A stretch of 64,000 nt of DNA from Streptomyces cyaneofuscatus (lineage in GTDB: Bacteria > Actinomycetota > Actinomycetes > Streptomycetales > Streptomycetaceae), in the NCBI RefSeq assembly GCF_000718135.1, contig NZ_JOEM01000019.1, positions 1 through 64,000 of the forward strand. The letters are read 5' to 3'. Positions within the stretch are counted from its first letter, which is position 1. Every line of letters begins with the position of its first letter. The position numbers and the translations under genes are program-made. Shown one piece after another: positions 35,170 through 44,341 of this stretch. The notes under the pieces are model-generated. The model did no database searches. It was given only the letters and a program-made list of their open reading frames with translations, and was not told the origin of the DNA.

Positions 35170-35411
35170 GTGAAAAACGAATAAAGGGCTGCCGCGATCC
35201 TTCCCTCAGGTGTATGAGCACGAGACGGAAGGGTGCGTGCGGGGTCCGGCGGGCTCCCCGCCGGATCCTGCCCCAGTCTTTCATCCGGCTCCGCACCACG
35301 GGCCCCGGCGGTTCGCGGACCGCGCGATTCCCGTACCCTCTTCCCTGGCCCGCGCTCCCCTCCGGGTACCGCCCGGAGTGCGACACGCGGTAGGGCCGAA
35401 ATTGCGACCCA

Positions 35412-35427
35412 ACCCTAGATCTAGTGG
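35412..35427 (+). promoter_or_regulatory. NrdR box 1
   Basis: ACCCTAGATCTAGTGG fits the NrdR consensus acaCwAtATaTwGtgt at most conserved positions and sits in a wider dyad CCAAC...GTTGG. Confidence 0.7.
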
Positions 35428-35442
35428 TTGGATCGTCCCGGT

Positions 35443-35458
35443 CGCCCAGAAGTTGTGG
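35443..35458 (+). promoter_or_regulatory. NrdR box 2
   Basis: CGCCCAGAAGTTGTGG matches the key positions C4, A6, A8, T11, w12, G13, t14 and g15 of the consensus. It starts exactly 31 nt after box 1, the centre spacing typical of paired NrdR boxes. Confidence 0.55.
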
Positions 35459-35465
35459 TCCCGGG

Positions 35466-35495
35466 TTCATTCGGACCAGGGCCATCGCCTATGCT
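35466..35495 (+). promoter_or_regulatory. Candidate nrdRJ promoter
   Basis: TTCATT and TATGCT are 18 nt apart, directly downstream of NrdR box 2 and about 78 nt before the nrdR start. Confidence 0.4.
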
Positions 35496-35572
35496 GGGGA
35501 CTGCCTCCGAGGGGCCCGCAAGGGCTTGTCGAAGAGGCTATTCAGTCGCGCTGTGAAGGAGGGTTGGGAGCC

Positions 35573-36085
35573 ATGCACTGCCCCTTCTGCAGGCACCCCG
35601 ACAGCCGGGTCGTCGACAGTCGCACCACCGACGACGGGACGTCGATCCGTCGCCGCCGCCAGTGCCCCGACTGCTCCCGCCGCTTCACCACGGTGGAGAC
35701 GTGCTCGCTGATGGTGGTCAAGCGCAGCGGCGTGACCGAACCCTTCAGTCGCACCAAGGTCATCTCCGGCGTCCGCAAGGCATGCCAGGGCCGGCCCGTC
35801 ACGGAGGACGCCCTCGCCAAACTCGGCCAGCGGGTCGAGGAGGCGGTGCGCGCCACCGGCAGCGCCGAGCTGACCACCCACGACGTGGGTCTGGCCATAC
35901 TCGGCCCCCTGCAGGAACTCGACCTCGTCGCGTACCTGCGCTTCGCGTCCGTCTACCGGGCGTTCGATTCTTTGGAAGACTTCGAGGCCGCCATCGTGGA
36001 ATTGCGCGCGCAGCGGCCCACCGCAGAGGACTGCGGGAGCGGCGAGACCCTTGAGGTCCCCGTCCCTGCCACTGCCGCCGACTGA
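35573..36085 (+). CDS. nrdR: Transcriptional repressor NrdR
   Basis: 170-residue repressor of ribonucleotide reductase genes. The zinc ribbon is [16 protein letters not shown] ... [14 protein letters not shown] (four Cys, residues 3-34). The ATP-cone domain (about 46-136) starts [24 protein letters not shown] and senses dATP/ATP. The length is slightly above the ~150 norm owing to a C-terminal tail. ATG 35573 has AAGGAGGG 9 nt upstream. NrdR boxes upstream indicate autoregulation, and the next gene is nrdJ. Confidence 0.95.
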   Translation: MHCPFCRHPDSRVVDSRTTDDGTSIRRRRQCPDCSRRFTTVETCSLMVVKRSGVTEPFSRTKVISGVRKACQGRPVTEDALAKLGQRVEEAVRATGSAELTTHDVGLAILGPLQELDLVAYLRFASVYRAFDSLEDFEAAIVELRAQRPTAEDCGSGETLEVPVPATAAD

Positions 36086-36250
36086 GCGGCACCTGCCCGT
36101 CACCGTCCGGAGTCATGTCCTCCGGCCGGTGACCGGGCGATTCAGAACCTGTTCCCGCGGCCAGACGTGGCCCGCGGGGCGACGGACACACACTGTGCCT
36201 GGGAAGAACTGGGCACTTCAGGGCGTTTTTGCCCACATATGGGAGGCGGC

Positions 36251-39145
36251 ATGACAGAGACGGCGAGCGGCCCGGCACGAGGTTCCCGCACCAAGGGCAC
36301 CAAGGCGAGCAAGGGTCTGCGTATCGAGCGCATCCACACCACCCCCGGCGTGCATCCGTACGACGAGGTGGCGTGGGAGCGCCGTGACGTCGTCATGACC
36401 AATTGGCGCGACGGCTCGATCAACTTCGAGCAGCGTGGCGTCGAGTTCCCCGACTTCTGGTCGGTGAACGCGGTCAACATCGTCACCAGCAAGTACTTCC
36501 GCGGCGCGGTCGGTACGCCGCAGCGCGAGACCGGTCTCAAGCAGCTGATCGACCGGATCGTGAAGACGTACCGGAAGGCCGGCGAGGAGAACAGCTACTT
36601 CGCCTCTCCCGCGGACGCCGAGATCTTCGAGCACGAGCTGGCGTACGCGCTCCTGCACCAGGTCTTCAGCTTCAACTCCCCGGTCTGGTTCAACGTCGGC
36701 ACGCCCCAGCCGCAGCAGGTCTCCGCCTGCTTCATCCTGGCCGTCGACGACTCCATGGAGTCGATCCTCGACTGGTACAAGGAAGAGGGCATGATCTTCA
36801 AGGGCGGCTCCGGCGCCGGCCTGAACCTCTCCCGTATCCGCTCCTCCAAGGAGCTCCTCTCCTCCGGCGGCAACGCCTCGGGACCGGTCTCCTTCATGCG
36901 CGGCGCCGACGCGTCCGCCGGAACCATCAAGTCCGGTGGCGCCACCCGCCGTGCGGCCAAGATGGTCATCCTCGACGTCGACCACCCCGACATCGAGGCC
37001 TTCATCGAGACCAAGGTGAAGGAGGAGGAGAAGATCCGCGCCCTGCGTGACGCGGGCTTCGACATGGACCTGGGCGGCGACGACATCACGTCCGTCCAGT
37101 ACCAGAACGCCAACAACTCGGTCCGCGTGAACGACGAGTTCATGAAGGCCGTCGAAGCCGGCGGCAAGTTCGGGCTGCGCGCCCGGATGACCGGCGACGT
37201 CATCGAAGAGGTCGAGGCCAAGTCCCTCTTCCGCAAGATGGCCGAGGCCGCCTGGGCCTGCGCCGACCCGGGCATCCAGTACGACGACACCATCAACGCC
37301 TGGCACACCTGCCCGGAGTCCGGCCGGATCAACGGCTCGAACCCGTGCAGCGAGTACATGCACCTGGACAACACCTCGTGCAACCTCGCCTCCCTCAACC
37401 TGATGAAGTTCCTCAAGGACGACGGTCTGGGCAACCAGTCCTTCGAGTCCGAGCGCTTCTCCCAGGTCGTCGAGCTGGTCATCACCGCGATGGACATCTC
37501 GATCTGCTTCGCGGACTTCCCGACGCAGAAGATCGGCGAGAACACCCGCGCCTACCGCCAGCTGGGCATCGGTTACGCCAACCTCGGCGCCCTCCTGATG
37601 GCGACCGGCCACGCGTACGACAGCGACGGCGGCCGCGCGCTCGCCGGCGCCATCACCTCGCTGATGACCGGCACCTCGTACAAGCGCTCCGCCGAGCTCG
37701 CCGCGGTCGTCGGCCCGTACGACGGCTACGCCCGTAACGCCGAGCCCCACCAGCGCGTCATGAAGCAGCATGCCGACGCCAACGCCAAGGCCGTCCGCAC
37801 CGACGACCTGGACGCCCCCGTCTGGGCGGCGGCGACGGAAGCCTGGCAGGACGTGGTCCGGCTCGGAGCGAAGAACGGTTTCCGCAACGCGCAGGCCTCG
37901 GTCATCGCGCCCACCGGCACCATCGGTCTCGCGATGTCCTGCGACACCACAGGACTGGAGCCCGACCTCGCCCTGGTCAAGTTCAAGAAGCTGGTCGGCG
38001 GCGGCTCGATGCAGATCGTCAACGGCACGGTGCCGCAGGCCCTGCGCCGCATGGGCTACCAGCCGGAGCAGATCGAGGCGATCGTCGCCCACATCGCCGA
38101 GAACGGCAACGTGATCGACGCGCCGGGCCTCAAGCCCGAGCACTACGAGGTCTTCGACTGCGCGATGGGCGAGCGTTCCATCTCCGCGATGGGCCACGTC
38201 CGGATGATGGCGGCCATCCAGCCGTGGATCTCCGGCGCGCTCTCCAAGACCGTGAACCTGCCCGAGACGGCCACCGTCGAGGACGTCGAAGAGGTCTACT
38301 TCGAGGCGTGGAAGATGGGCGTCAAGGCGCTCGCGATCTACCGCGACAACTGCAAGGTCGGCCAGCCCCTCTCCGCCAAGACCAAGGACAAGGAGAAGGA
38401 AGAGGTCACCGCGAAGGCCGAGGAGACCATCCGTACGGCGGTCGAGAAGGTCATCGAGTACCGCCCGGTCCGCAAGCGCCTCCCCAAGGGCCGTCCCGGC
38501 ATCACCACCTCCTTCACGGTGGGTGGCGCCGAGGGCTACATGACCGCCAACTCCTACCCGGACGACGGTCTCGGGGAGGTCTTCCTGAAGATGTCCAAGC
38601 AGGGCTCGACCCTCGCGGGCATGATGGACGCGTTCTCCATCGCCGTCTCGGTCGGCCTGCAGTACGGCGTCCCGCTGGAGACGTACGTCTCGAAGTTCAC
38701 GAACATGCGCTTCGAGCCGGCCGGTATGACGGACGACCCGGACGTGCGGATGGCACAGTCGATCGTCGACTACATCTTCCGCCGCCTGGCGCTCGACTTC
38801 CTGCCCTTCGAGACCCGCTCCGCCCTCGGCATCCACTCCGCCGAGGAGCGCCAGCGCCACCTCGACACCGGTTCGTACGAGCCGACCTTCGAGGCGGACG
38901 GCGTGGACTCCGAGAGCCTCGCCCAGTCGGCCCCGGTGCAGCCCGAGCTGAAGGCGGTGGCGGCTCCCCGCGAGACCGCCGAGAAGCCGGCCCCGGCGAC
39001 GGCCCACACCTCGGCCGAGCTGGTCGAGATGCAGCTCGGCATCAGCGCGGACGCCCCGCTCTGCTTCTCCTGCGGGACGAAGATGCAGCGCGCCGGCTCC
39101 TGCTACATCTGCGAGGGCTGCGGCTCGACCAGCGGTTGCAGCTGA
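36251..39145 (+). CDS. nrdJ: Adenosylcobalamin-dependent (class II) ribonucleotide reductase NrdJ
   Basis: 964-residue enzyme that reduces ribonucleotides with a B12-derived radical and needs no oxygen. Core motifs: FNSPVWFNVG, QVSACFILAVDDSMESI, GSGAGLNLSRIRSS, NPCSEYMHLDNTSCNLASLNL (near 360), and ASVIAPTGTIGLAMSCDTTGLEPD (phosphate-binding loop). The C-terminus has paired Cys (LCFSCGTKMQRAGSCYICEGCGSTSGCS) for redox recycling and probably zinc. ATG 36251 has GGAGG 4 nt upstream. It follows nrdR by 165 nt; nrdRJ is co-transcribed in S. coelicolor as I recall. Confidence 0.97.
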   Translation: MTETASGPARGSRTKGTKASKGLRIERIHTTPGVHPYDEVAWERRDVVMTNWRDGSINFEQRGVEFPDFWSVNAVNIVTSKYFRGAVGTPQRETGLKQLIDRIVKTYRKAGEENSYFASPADAEIFEHELAYALLHQVFSFNSPVWFNVGTPQPQQVSACFILAVDDSMESILDWYKEEGMIFKGGSGAGLNLSRIRSSKELLSSGGNASGPVSFMRGADASAGTIKSGGATRRAAKMVILDVDHPDIEAFIETKVKEEEKIRALRDAGFDMDLGGDDITSVQYQNANNSVRVNDEFMKAVEAGGKFGLRARMTGDVIEEVEAKSLFRKMAEAAWACADPGIQYDDTINAWHTCPESGRINGSNPCSEYMHLDNTSCNLASLNLMKFLKDDGLGNQSFESERFSQVVELVITAMDISICFADFPTQKIGENTRAYRQLGIGYANLGALLMATGHAYDSDGGRALAGAITSLMTGTSYKRSAELAAVVGPYDGYARNAEPHQRVMKQHADANAKAVRTDDLDAPVWAAATEAWQDVVRLGAKNGFRNAQASVIAPTGTIGLAMSCDTTGLEPDLALVKFKKLVGGGSMQIVNGTVPQALRRMGYQPEQIEAIVAHIAENGNVIDAPGLKPEHYEVFDCAMGERSISAMGHVRMMAAIQPWISGALSKTVNLPETATVEDVEEVYFEAWKMGVKALAIYRDNCKVGQPLSAKTKDKEKEEVTAKAEETIRTAVEKVIEYRPVRKRLPKGRPGITTSFTVGGAEGYMTANSYPDDGLGEVFLKMSKQGSTLAGMMDAFSIAVSVGLQYGVPLETYVSKFTNMRFEPAGMTDDPDVRMAQSIVDYIFRRLALDFLPFETRSALGIHSAEERQRHLDTGSYEPTFEADGVDSESLAQSAPVQPELKAVAAPRETAEKPAPATAHTSAELVEMQLGISADAPLCFSCGTKMQRAGSCYICEGCGSTSGCS

Positions 39146-39167
39146 CACCCGGCTGAGCGCTGAGTGA

Positions 39168-39200
39168 CGGAGGGGACCGGCCTCGGGCCGGTCCCCTCCG
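39168..39200. terminator. Terminator between nrdJ and terD-like gene
   Basis: Perfect 14-bp inverted repeat CGGAGGGGACCGGC / GCCGGTCCCCTCCG with a 5-nt loop, between convergent genes. Confidence 0.92.
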
Positions 39201-39240
39201 GTATGCCCGGCACGCATTGGCCGGAACTCGTCGATGCGGG

Positions 39241-39777
39241 TCAGGCCCCGGCGTCGCGGTCACCCATCACCGCGGCGAACGCGTCGGGATCGGCGTCGAA
39301 GCCGCGTACGTCCGAGCGGAACACCCACGTCCCCGACCCCGTACGGGAGAACTCCCCGACGACGGCCGCCGTCGACGACGCCACCCTCGCGAAGTCGTCC
39401 TGGACCAGGCTCGTGTAGCCCTCCCGGATCTCCACCAACGTGCTGCCGACCTGGCCGAAGGTCTTGCGGCCCTCGCGCTGCTGGATGGCGACGCCGACCA
39501 CGACCCGGCCGTACCGGTCCGCCAGCCGGTCCAGCTCGATAGTCATGACCTCGTCGAAGCCGAACCCCTGGCCGGTCCTGCTGTCCCGGTTCAGCGTGAT
39601 GGTCCCGTCCGGTGAGCGGCTGTCGAAGTGCACCAGGTAGGCGGGGCTGCCGTACGGCGCCTCCGCCGGGTAGGTGGCCGCGATGATGTCGAGGTCGACG
39701 TCCGGTTCACCGTGCGGGCTGGGGTCCCACTTGATCCGTACTTCGACCTTCTCGATGTCCTTGTTCGGAGTGCTCAC
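39241..39777 (-). CDS. TerD-family protein
   Basis: 178-residue single TerD domain, the calcium-binding fold of tellurite/stress-response ter systems. Visible motifs: VRIKWDPSPHGEPDVDLDIIAATYP, HFDSRSPDGTITLNRDSRTGQGFGFDEVMTIELDRL and GVAIQQREGRKTFGQVG; the acidic residues in DVDLD and GFDEV fit the Ca sites. Streptomyces carry many TerD paralogues linked to stress and development. Here it is alone, with no terB/terC or moxR partner, and is convergent with nrdJ. Confidence 0.88.
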   Translation of the reverse strand: MSTPNKDIEKVEVRIKWDPSPHGEPDVDLDIIAATYPAEAPYGSPAYLVHFDSRSPDGTITLNRDSRTGQGFGFDEVMTIELDRLADRYGRVVVGVAIQQREGRKTFGQVGSTLVEIREGYTSLVQDDFARVASSTAAVVGEFSRTGSGTWVFRSDVRGFDADPDAFAAVMGDRDAGA

Positions 39778-39973
39778 CGGACTTCCCCTCCTGGCCGACG
39801 GTCCAGGGGACCGTTCTCATCATCCGATTCACCCGATCATGTACGGAACGGCCCGCGCCGCCAACTGCCCCGAGGACGGACGGCTGATTCGGGCCATGCG
39901 CTCGGGGCCGTCGGCGGAACGTCCGGTCCGGGCGGTCCGCCGACGACCGTGACCCCGGCCACGTCGCGCGCCG

Positions 39974-39979
39974 TACGAT
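39974..39979 (+). promoter_or_regulatory. -10 element of the YdbC-like gene, predicting a leaderless mRNA
   Basis: TACGAT lies 6 nt before GTG 39986; no Shine-Dalgarno sequence is present. Confidence 0.5.
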
Positions 39980-39985
39980 GGCGCG

Positions 39986-40591
39986 GTGCTGGTGAAGTGG
40001 ATTCGCTGTTCCGTGGTGGACCGTCATGGTTTCGAGCGGGGACAGCGGAAGTGGGCGGGGCTGCTCGGCGAGCCGGGGTTCAGGGGGCAGAGCGGCGGGT
40101 GGAGCCGAACGTGCCCCGATGTCGCCCATGTCTTCGCGTTCTGGGAGAACCGCGTCTTCTACGACTCGTTCATGGCCCGCGGACACGACCGCCCGGCTAC
40201 CGGGCAGGCCGGAACCTTCCGTGACATGCAGGTCATGCTCTTCGAGCGCCGGTTCGACGTGAAGACCGGTTTCGAGCCGGACTTCACGGACGCGGATGTC
40301 GTCAGGGTCGCGCACAGCAGCGTGCACGAGGACCGGGCCGAGCACTTCGTGCTGATGCAGAAGCAGGTGTGGAACCCGGCGATGGCCGGTTCCCCCGGGA
40401 TGCTGCGCGGGGTCTTCGGGGAGGCGCCCGGCAACGAGTTCCTCGTGCTGTCCATGTGGAAGTCGGCTGCCGAGCGGGGCAAGTACCGCGCCGACGGGGC
40501 CGAGCGCCTGGCGGCCCGCGCGCAGACCGAGACGGACGTGGCGGCGCTGACGGGGGACGTGGTCGAGCTGGAACCCTCCTGGACGGTCTGA
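39986..40591 (+). CDS. YdbC-like (DUF4937) protein
   Basis: 201 residues, cytoplasmic. MLVKWIRCSVVDRHGFERGQRKWAGLLGEPGFRGQSGGWSR and the repeated FWENRVFYDSFM / SMWKSAAERGKY elements suggest two ferredoxin-like half-domains, as in antibiotic-monooxygenase-type folds; I associate the family with B. subtilis YdbC and DUF4937. No catalytic residues are identified and the role is unknown. The 3' end is duplicated (25-bp tandem repeat covering the last codons). Confidence 0.7.
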   Translation: MLVKWIRCSVVDRHGFERGQRKWAGLLGEPGFRGQSGGWSRTCPDVAHVFAFWENRVFYDSFMARGHDRPATGQAGTFRDMQVMLFERRFDVKTGFEPDFTDADVVRVAHSSVHEDRAEHFVLMQKQVWNPAMAGSPGMLRGVFGEAPGNEFLVLSMWKSAAERGKYRADGAERLAARAQTETDVAALTGDVVELEPSWTV

Positions 40592-40623
40592 CACCGGTCC
40601 CTCCTGGACGGTGTGACACCAGT
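40574..40623 (+). repeat. 25-bp tandem duplication over the YdbC-like stop codon
   Basis: Two 25-nt copies (40574-40598 and 40599-40623), beginning CCCTCCTGGACGG, differ at two positions. Copy 1 includes the stop codon. Confidence 0.85.
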
Positions 40624-40630
40624 CCCTGTG

Positions 40631-40690
40631 GGTCACGCGCGACCTTTGCAGATCACGCGTGGTCTTTACGGATCACGCGGAATCGCCGCA
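40631..40690 (+). repeat. Three 20-bp imperfect repeats upstream of the histidine phosphatase gene
   Basis: Units start at 40631, 40651 and 40671 with GGTCACGCG, GATCACGCG and GATCACGCG. The period of 20 bp is about two helical turns, so regulators on the repeats would sit on one DNA face. The array ends 8 nt before the -10-like TAGGGT (40698-40703). Confidence 0.65.
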
Positions 40691-40697
40691 CACCCCC

Positions 40698-40703
40698 TAG
40701 GGT
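40698..40703 (+). promoter_or_regulatory. -10 element of the histidine phosphatase gene, predicting a leaderless mRNA
   Basis: TAGGGT lies 6 nt before ATG 40710 and no ribosome site is present. Confidence 0.5.
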
Positions 40704-40709
40704 CGGTGC

Positions 40710-41369
40710 ATGGCACGACCGCAGCGCATCGTCCTCGTCCGGCACGGCGAGTCCGAGGGCAACGCCGACGACACGGTTTACGAGCGGGAGCCCGACCACG
40801 CGCTCCGGCTCACCGCGACGGGGCTGCGGCAGGCGGAGGAGACCGGGGCGCGGCTGCGTGAGCAGTTCGGCGAGGAGCGGGTGAGCGTCTACATCTCCCC
40901 CTACCGGCGCACCCACGAGACGTTCCGGGCCTTCGGTCTCGACCCCGCCCAGGTCAGGGTCCGCGAGGAGCCCCGGCTGCGCGAGCAGGACTGGGGCAAC
41001 TGGCAGGACCGGGACGACGTACGGCTCCAGAAGGCCTACCGGGACGCCTACGGGCACTTCTTCTACCGCTTCGCCCAGGGGGAGTCCGGCGCCGACGTCT
41101 ACGACCGGGTCGGCGCGTTCCTGGAGAGCCTGCACCGCAGCTTCGAGGAGCCGGACCACCCGGAGAACGTCCTGCTGGTCACCCACGGGCTGACGATGCG
41201 GCTCTTCTGCATGCGCTGGTTCCACTGGTCGGTCGCCGAGTTCGAATCGCTCTCCAACCCGGGCAACGGCGAGGCGCGGACCCTGCTCCTCGGCGAGAAC
41301 GGCCGCTACACCCTGGACCGGCCCTTCCAGCACTGGCGCACCCCTGAGCCGTACGGCCGTACCGGATAG
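40710..41369 (+). CDS. Histidine phosphatase (phosphoglycerate-mutase-like)
   Basis: 219-residue member of the histidine phosphatase superfamily. The catalytic motif is IVLVRHGESEGN (phospho-His in RHGE, residues ~9-12), the second basic pocket is ISPYRRTHETF, and the second catalytic His is in VLLVTHGLTMRLF (near 162). The substrate is not evident: it lacks the length and spacing of glycolytic mutases (~250 residues). The ADP-ribosylglycohydrolase gene begins 12 nt downstream, with a -10-like TAGAGT at the stop codon. Confidence 0.85.
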   Translation: MARPQRIVLVRHGESEGNADDTVYEREPDHALRLTATGLRQAEETGARLREQFGEERVSVYISPYRRTHETFRAFGLDPAQVRVREEPRLREQDWGNWQDRDDVRLQKAYRDAYGHFFYRFAQGESGADVYDRVGAFLESLHRSFEEPDHPENVLLVTHGLTMRLFCMRWFHWSVAEFESLSNPGNGEARTLLLGENGRYTLDRPFQHWRTPEPYGRTG

Positions 41370-41381
41370 AGTGGCAGGGCG

Positions 41382-42290
41382 ATGACCGTTGATTCTGCTT
41401 CCGAGCGGCGCTTCGAACGCGCCCTGGCCAGCCTGCGTGGCCTGTCCGTGGGAGACGCCCTGGGCTCCCAGTTCTTCGTCCCGGTCAACTACCCGCTGCT
41501 CAAACAGCGCCTCCTGCCGCCCGGCCCCTGGCAGTGGACCGACGACACCGAGATGGCCTCCTCGGTCCTGGCCGTGCTCGCCGCCCACGGCCGCGTGGAC
41601 CAGGACGCGCTCGCGCACTCCTTCGCCGAGCACCACGACTTCGACCGGGGCTACGGCCCCGCGGTGAACCGGCTGCTCCGGCTGGTGCGGGAGGGCGGCG
41701 ACTGGCGCGAGCTGGCGTCGGCGCTCTTCAAGGGGCAGGGGTCGTGGGGCAACGGTTCGGCCATGCGGATCGCCCCGCTCGGCGCCTGGTACGCGGACGA
41801 CCCGGAGCAGGCCACCCACCAGGCCGAGATCTCCTCGTACACCACCCACCAGCACCGTGAGGCCGTCGTCGGCGCGATGGCCGTCGCGGCGGCCGCCTCG
41901 CTCGCCGCGGCCCCGGGCGGGCCGCCGAAGCCCGAGGAGCTCCTCGACGGCGTCATCGCGCTCGTGCCCCGCAGCGCGGTCGGCGCCGGGCTGCGCCGGG
42001 CCCGCGACATGCTCGACTACCAGGACGCCGGCACGGTCGCCGCGGTCCTCGGCAACGGCCGCCGGACCAGCGCCCACGACACCGTGCCGTTCGCCCTCTG
42101 GTCGGCGGCCAGGAGCCTCGGAGACTTCGAGGAGGCCTTCTGGCTGACGGCTCAGGCGGGCGGCGACGTCGACACGACCTGCGCGATCGTCGGGGGAGTC
42201 GTCGCCGCCGGTACGGCCGGGGCGCCGCCGGCCGACTGGCTGGCGCAGACGGAGGAGCCGCCCGGCTGGCTGCTCCCGGCGCGGCACTGA
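41382..42290 (+). CDS. ADP-ribosylglycohydrolase family protein
   Basis: 302 residues of the ARH/DraG fold. Metal-binding motifs: GLSVGDALGSQF, QWTDDTEMASSVL (near residue 48, the first acidic cluster) and AGGDVDTTCAIVGGVVAAG (near 260, the second). These fit a Mg-dependent enzyme that removes ADP-ribose from proteins or small molecules. It follows the histidine phosphatase gene by 12 nt, so the two may share a pathway. No ADP-ribosyltransferase gene is nearby. Confidence 0.88.
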   Translation: MTVDSASERRFERALASLRGLSVGDALGSQFFVPVNYPLLKQRLLPPGPWQWTDDTEMASSVLAVLAAHGRVDQDALAHSFAEHHDFDRGYGPAVNRLLRLVREGGDWRELASALFKGQGSWGNGSAMRIAPLGAWYADDPEQATHQAEISSYTTHQHREAVVGAMAVAAAASLAAAPGGPPKPEELLDGVIALVPRSAVGAGLRRARDMLDYQDAGTVAAVLGNGRRTSAHDTVPFALWSAARSLGDFEEAFWLTAQAGGDVDTTCAIVGGVVAAGTAGAPPADWLAQTEEPPGWLLPARH

Positions 42291-42338
42291 CCGTTTGACG
42301 GGGGGACTGTCACGGTCCTGCCACAGGCCTCACTCTGA

Positions 42339-42352
42339 GTGTTCGCGAACAC
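42339..42352. promoter_or_regulatory. Perfect 14-bp palindrome upstream of the DUF4173 gene
   Basis: GTGTTCGCGAACAC is a perfect dyad, 140 nt before the start of the next gene and 49 nt after the previous stop. It looks like an operator for a dimeric regulator; the half-site order is opposite to the SOS box. Confidence 0.5.
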
Positions 42353-42491
42353 CGGTTCGGGATTAATCTTTCGGCCACGCCGTCCCCTGGTCGATCTTCA
42401 CCGGTCGGCCTCCATGGGCGTGCGCCGAATGAGATGCCGGGACCGCGCGCCCCCTGGGGTGTGCGCGGATGCTCGGTGGGGGAGGGGTCCC

Positions 42492-44246
42492 ATGCCCGAA
42501 CAACCGCCCGAGTCGACCAAGGCGTCAGGCCCGCCGGCCGACGCCTCACCGACTGCGCAGCCGCCGTCGCAGCCGCAGACGCCGTCATCGTCGCCGCCTC
42601 CGGCGCAGGGCATCGAGCCGCCGGTCACTCCCGCGTACCTCCACGCCCAGCGGCAGCGGGCCCAGGGTGCGCAGCAGACCTGGCAGCCCGGCCGCCCCTG
42701 GCAGCCCCCCGTCAAGGGCCCCGGCGCGACGGCCAAGTTGCGCCCGGCCGCACCCCCGCCGATCCCGCCCGCCGTTCTCTGGGCCGTCCTGGCCACCGCC
42801 GTACTCAGCGCGCTCCTGCTCGGCGACGGCCTCGGGGTGAACCTCCTGATCGTGGCGGTGCCCGCCGCCCTGGCCGCCGCTTTCGCCGCCCGGGCCGCGG
42901 GGCGGCGGTTGCGGCCCTGGACCGCCACCTGGGCCCTCGGCGGTCTCGCCCTGCTCGCGGTGCCCGCGCTCCGGGACGCGGGCTGGCCGACCTTCCTGGC
43001 CGTCGTGTCGGCCTTCGCCCTGGGCTCGCTCGCGCTGCACGGCAGCCGGAGCTGGCTCGGCGTGCTGATCGGCTCCGTGGGCGTCGTGGACTCGGTCGCT
43101 GCCGGGGTCCGGTGGGGCTGGCGCGGGGTACGGGAGCGGGCCGACGACTCCCGGGGGCGCTGGGGCACCGCCGTACGCACCACGGCCGTGGCCGTCGGGC
43201 TCCTCGTGGTGTTCGGGACGCTCTTCGCCAGCGCCGACGCCGCCTTCGCGGACCTGCTGGGCAGGCTCACCCCCGATGTGTCGATCGTCGACGGCCCGTT
43301 GCGGACGTTCCTCTTCCTCGTCGGCCTCGTGGGCGCGCTGGCCGCCGCCCGCACCGCCGCCGCCCCCGTGCGCTGGGACGGGCTCACCGTCAAGGCGGGC
43401 AAGCCCCGGGGACGTACGGAATGGGCACTTCCGCTCATCGTGCTCGACCTGCTCTTCGCCGCGTTCATCACCCTCCAGCTCGTCGTCCTCCTCGGGGGTT
43501 ACGACAAGGTGCGGGAGAAGACCGGGCTCGACCACGCCGAGTACGCCCGCCAGGGCTTCTGGCAGCTGCTCTGGGCCACCCTGCTCACCCTCGTCGTGAT
43601 CGCCCTGGCCCTGCGCTGGGCGCCGCGCGGCGGCAGCCGGGACCGGACGCTGGTACGCGCCGTGCTGGGCACCCTCTGCGTGCTCACCCTGGTCGTCGTC
43701 GCCTCGGCGCTGCGCCGCATGGACCTGTACGTCGCGGAGTACGGGCTGACCCGGCTCCGGATCTCCGTGGCCGCGATGGAACTCTGGCTCGGCGTCGTCT
43801 TCGTCCTGATCCTGGCCGCCGGGGTGTTCGGCGCCAGGTTCCTGCCGCGTGCGATCGCGGTCAGCGCCGCGGCCGCCGTGCTGACCTTCGGGGCGATCTC
43901 CCCGGACGCGGTGGTCGCCGAGCAGAACGTCCAGCGCTTCGAGGACGACCGCACCTCGATCGACATCGACTACCTCAAGGACCTTTCCGCCGACGCCGTA
44001 CCCGCTCTCGACAAGCTCCCGGAGCCGCAGCGCTCCTGCGCGCTCCGGGTCATCCAGAGCGACCTGCGCGGCTCCGACTCCCCCTGGTACGCCACCAGCT
44101 GGGGCGAGGCGCGGGCCGAGGAGATCCTCCGCGAGCGCCCCGCCACCACCGACCACCGCACCTGCTACGGCCTCGGTACGGACGGCGTACGGGAAGGCGA
44201 GCGGGACGGCTACGAGCAGGACCACGACGACTACGACCCCTACTGA
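42492..44246 (+). CDS. DUF4173 integral membrane protein
   Basis: 584 residues. The first ~95 are a Pro/Gln/Ser-rich cytoplasmic segment; about ten hydrophobic helices follow between residues ~97 and ~475; the C-terminal ~100 residues are soluble and acidic, ending [37 protein letters not shown] is the conserved DUF4173 core. No enzymatic motif is evident. I chose ATG 42492 (GGAGGGG 4 nt upstream); the open frame extends to 42339 without support. Confidence 0.85.
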   Translation: MPEQPPESTKASGPPADASPTAQPPSQPQTPSSSPPPAQGIEPPVTPAYLHAQRQRAQGAQQTWQPGRPWQPPVKGPGATAKLRPAAPPPIPPAVLWAVLATAVLSALLLGDGLGVNLLIVAVPAALAAAFAARAAGRRLRPWTATWALGGLALLAVPALRDAGWPTFLAVVSAFALGSLALHGSRSWLGVLIGSVGVVDSVAAGVRWGWRGVRERADDSRGRWGTAVRTTAVAVGLLVVFGTLFASADAAFADLLGRLTPDVSIVDGPLRTFLFLVGLVGALAAARTAAAPVRWDGLTVKAGKPRGRTEWALPLIVLDLLFAAFITLQLVVLLGGYDKVREKTGLDHAEYARQGFWQLLWATLLTLVVIALALRWAPRGGSRDRTLVRAVLGTLCVLTLVVVASALRRMDLYVAEYGLTRLRISVAAMELWLGVVFVLILAAGVFGARFLPRAIAVSAAAAVLTFGAISPDAVVAEQNVQRFEDDRTSIDIDYLKDLSADAVPALDKLPEPQRSCALRVIQSDLRGSDSPWYATSWGEARAEEILRERPATTDHRTCYGLGTDGVREGERDGYEQDHDDYDPY

Positions 44247-44341
44247 TCCCACCCCGGAGCGACGCCCCTCGGCCGAAACTCGGTGTGCACGGTGCCCCGG
44301 GGTGTCGCTGCCGTCGCTCTCGGCGTACGCTGGCTGGCGCC

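Larger units (their letters stand above)
35093..35572. promoter_or_regulatory. lexA-nrdR divergent intergenic region
   Basis: 480 nt without a recognised gene. It holds the lexA promoter with SOS box, two NrdR boxes and the nrdR promoter. The upstream open frame in the nrdR frame (from 35210) shows no conserved coding. Confidence 0.7.

Noticed and set aside
35381..35396. Possible third NrdR box one 31-bp step upstream of box 1
   Set aside because: Misses the central A positions of the consensus; mentioned only as a possibility.
36218..39217. 999-codon minus-strand open frame opposite nrdJ
   Set aside because: A GC-skew artefact of the third codon position; nrdJ on the plus strand has clear family motifs throughout.
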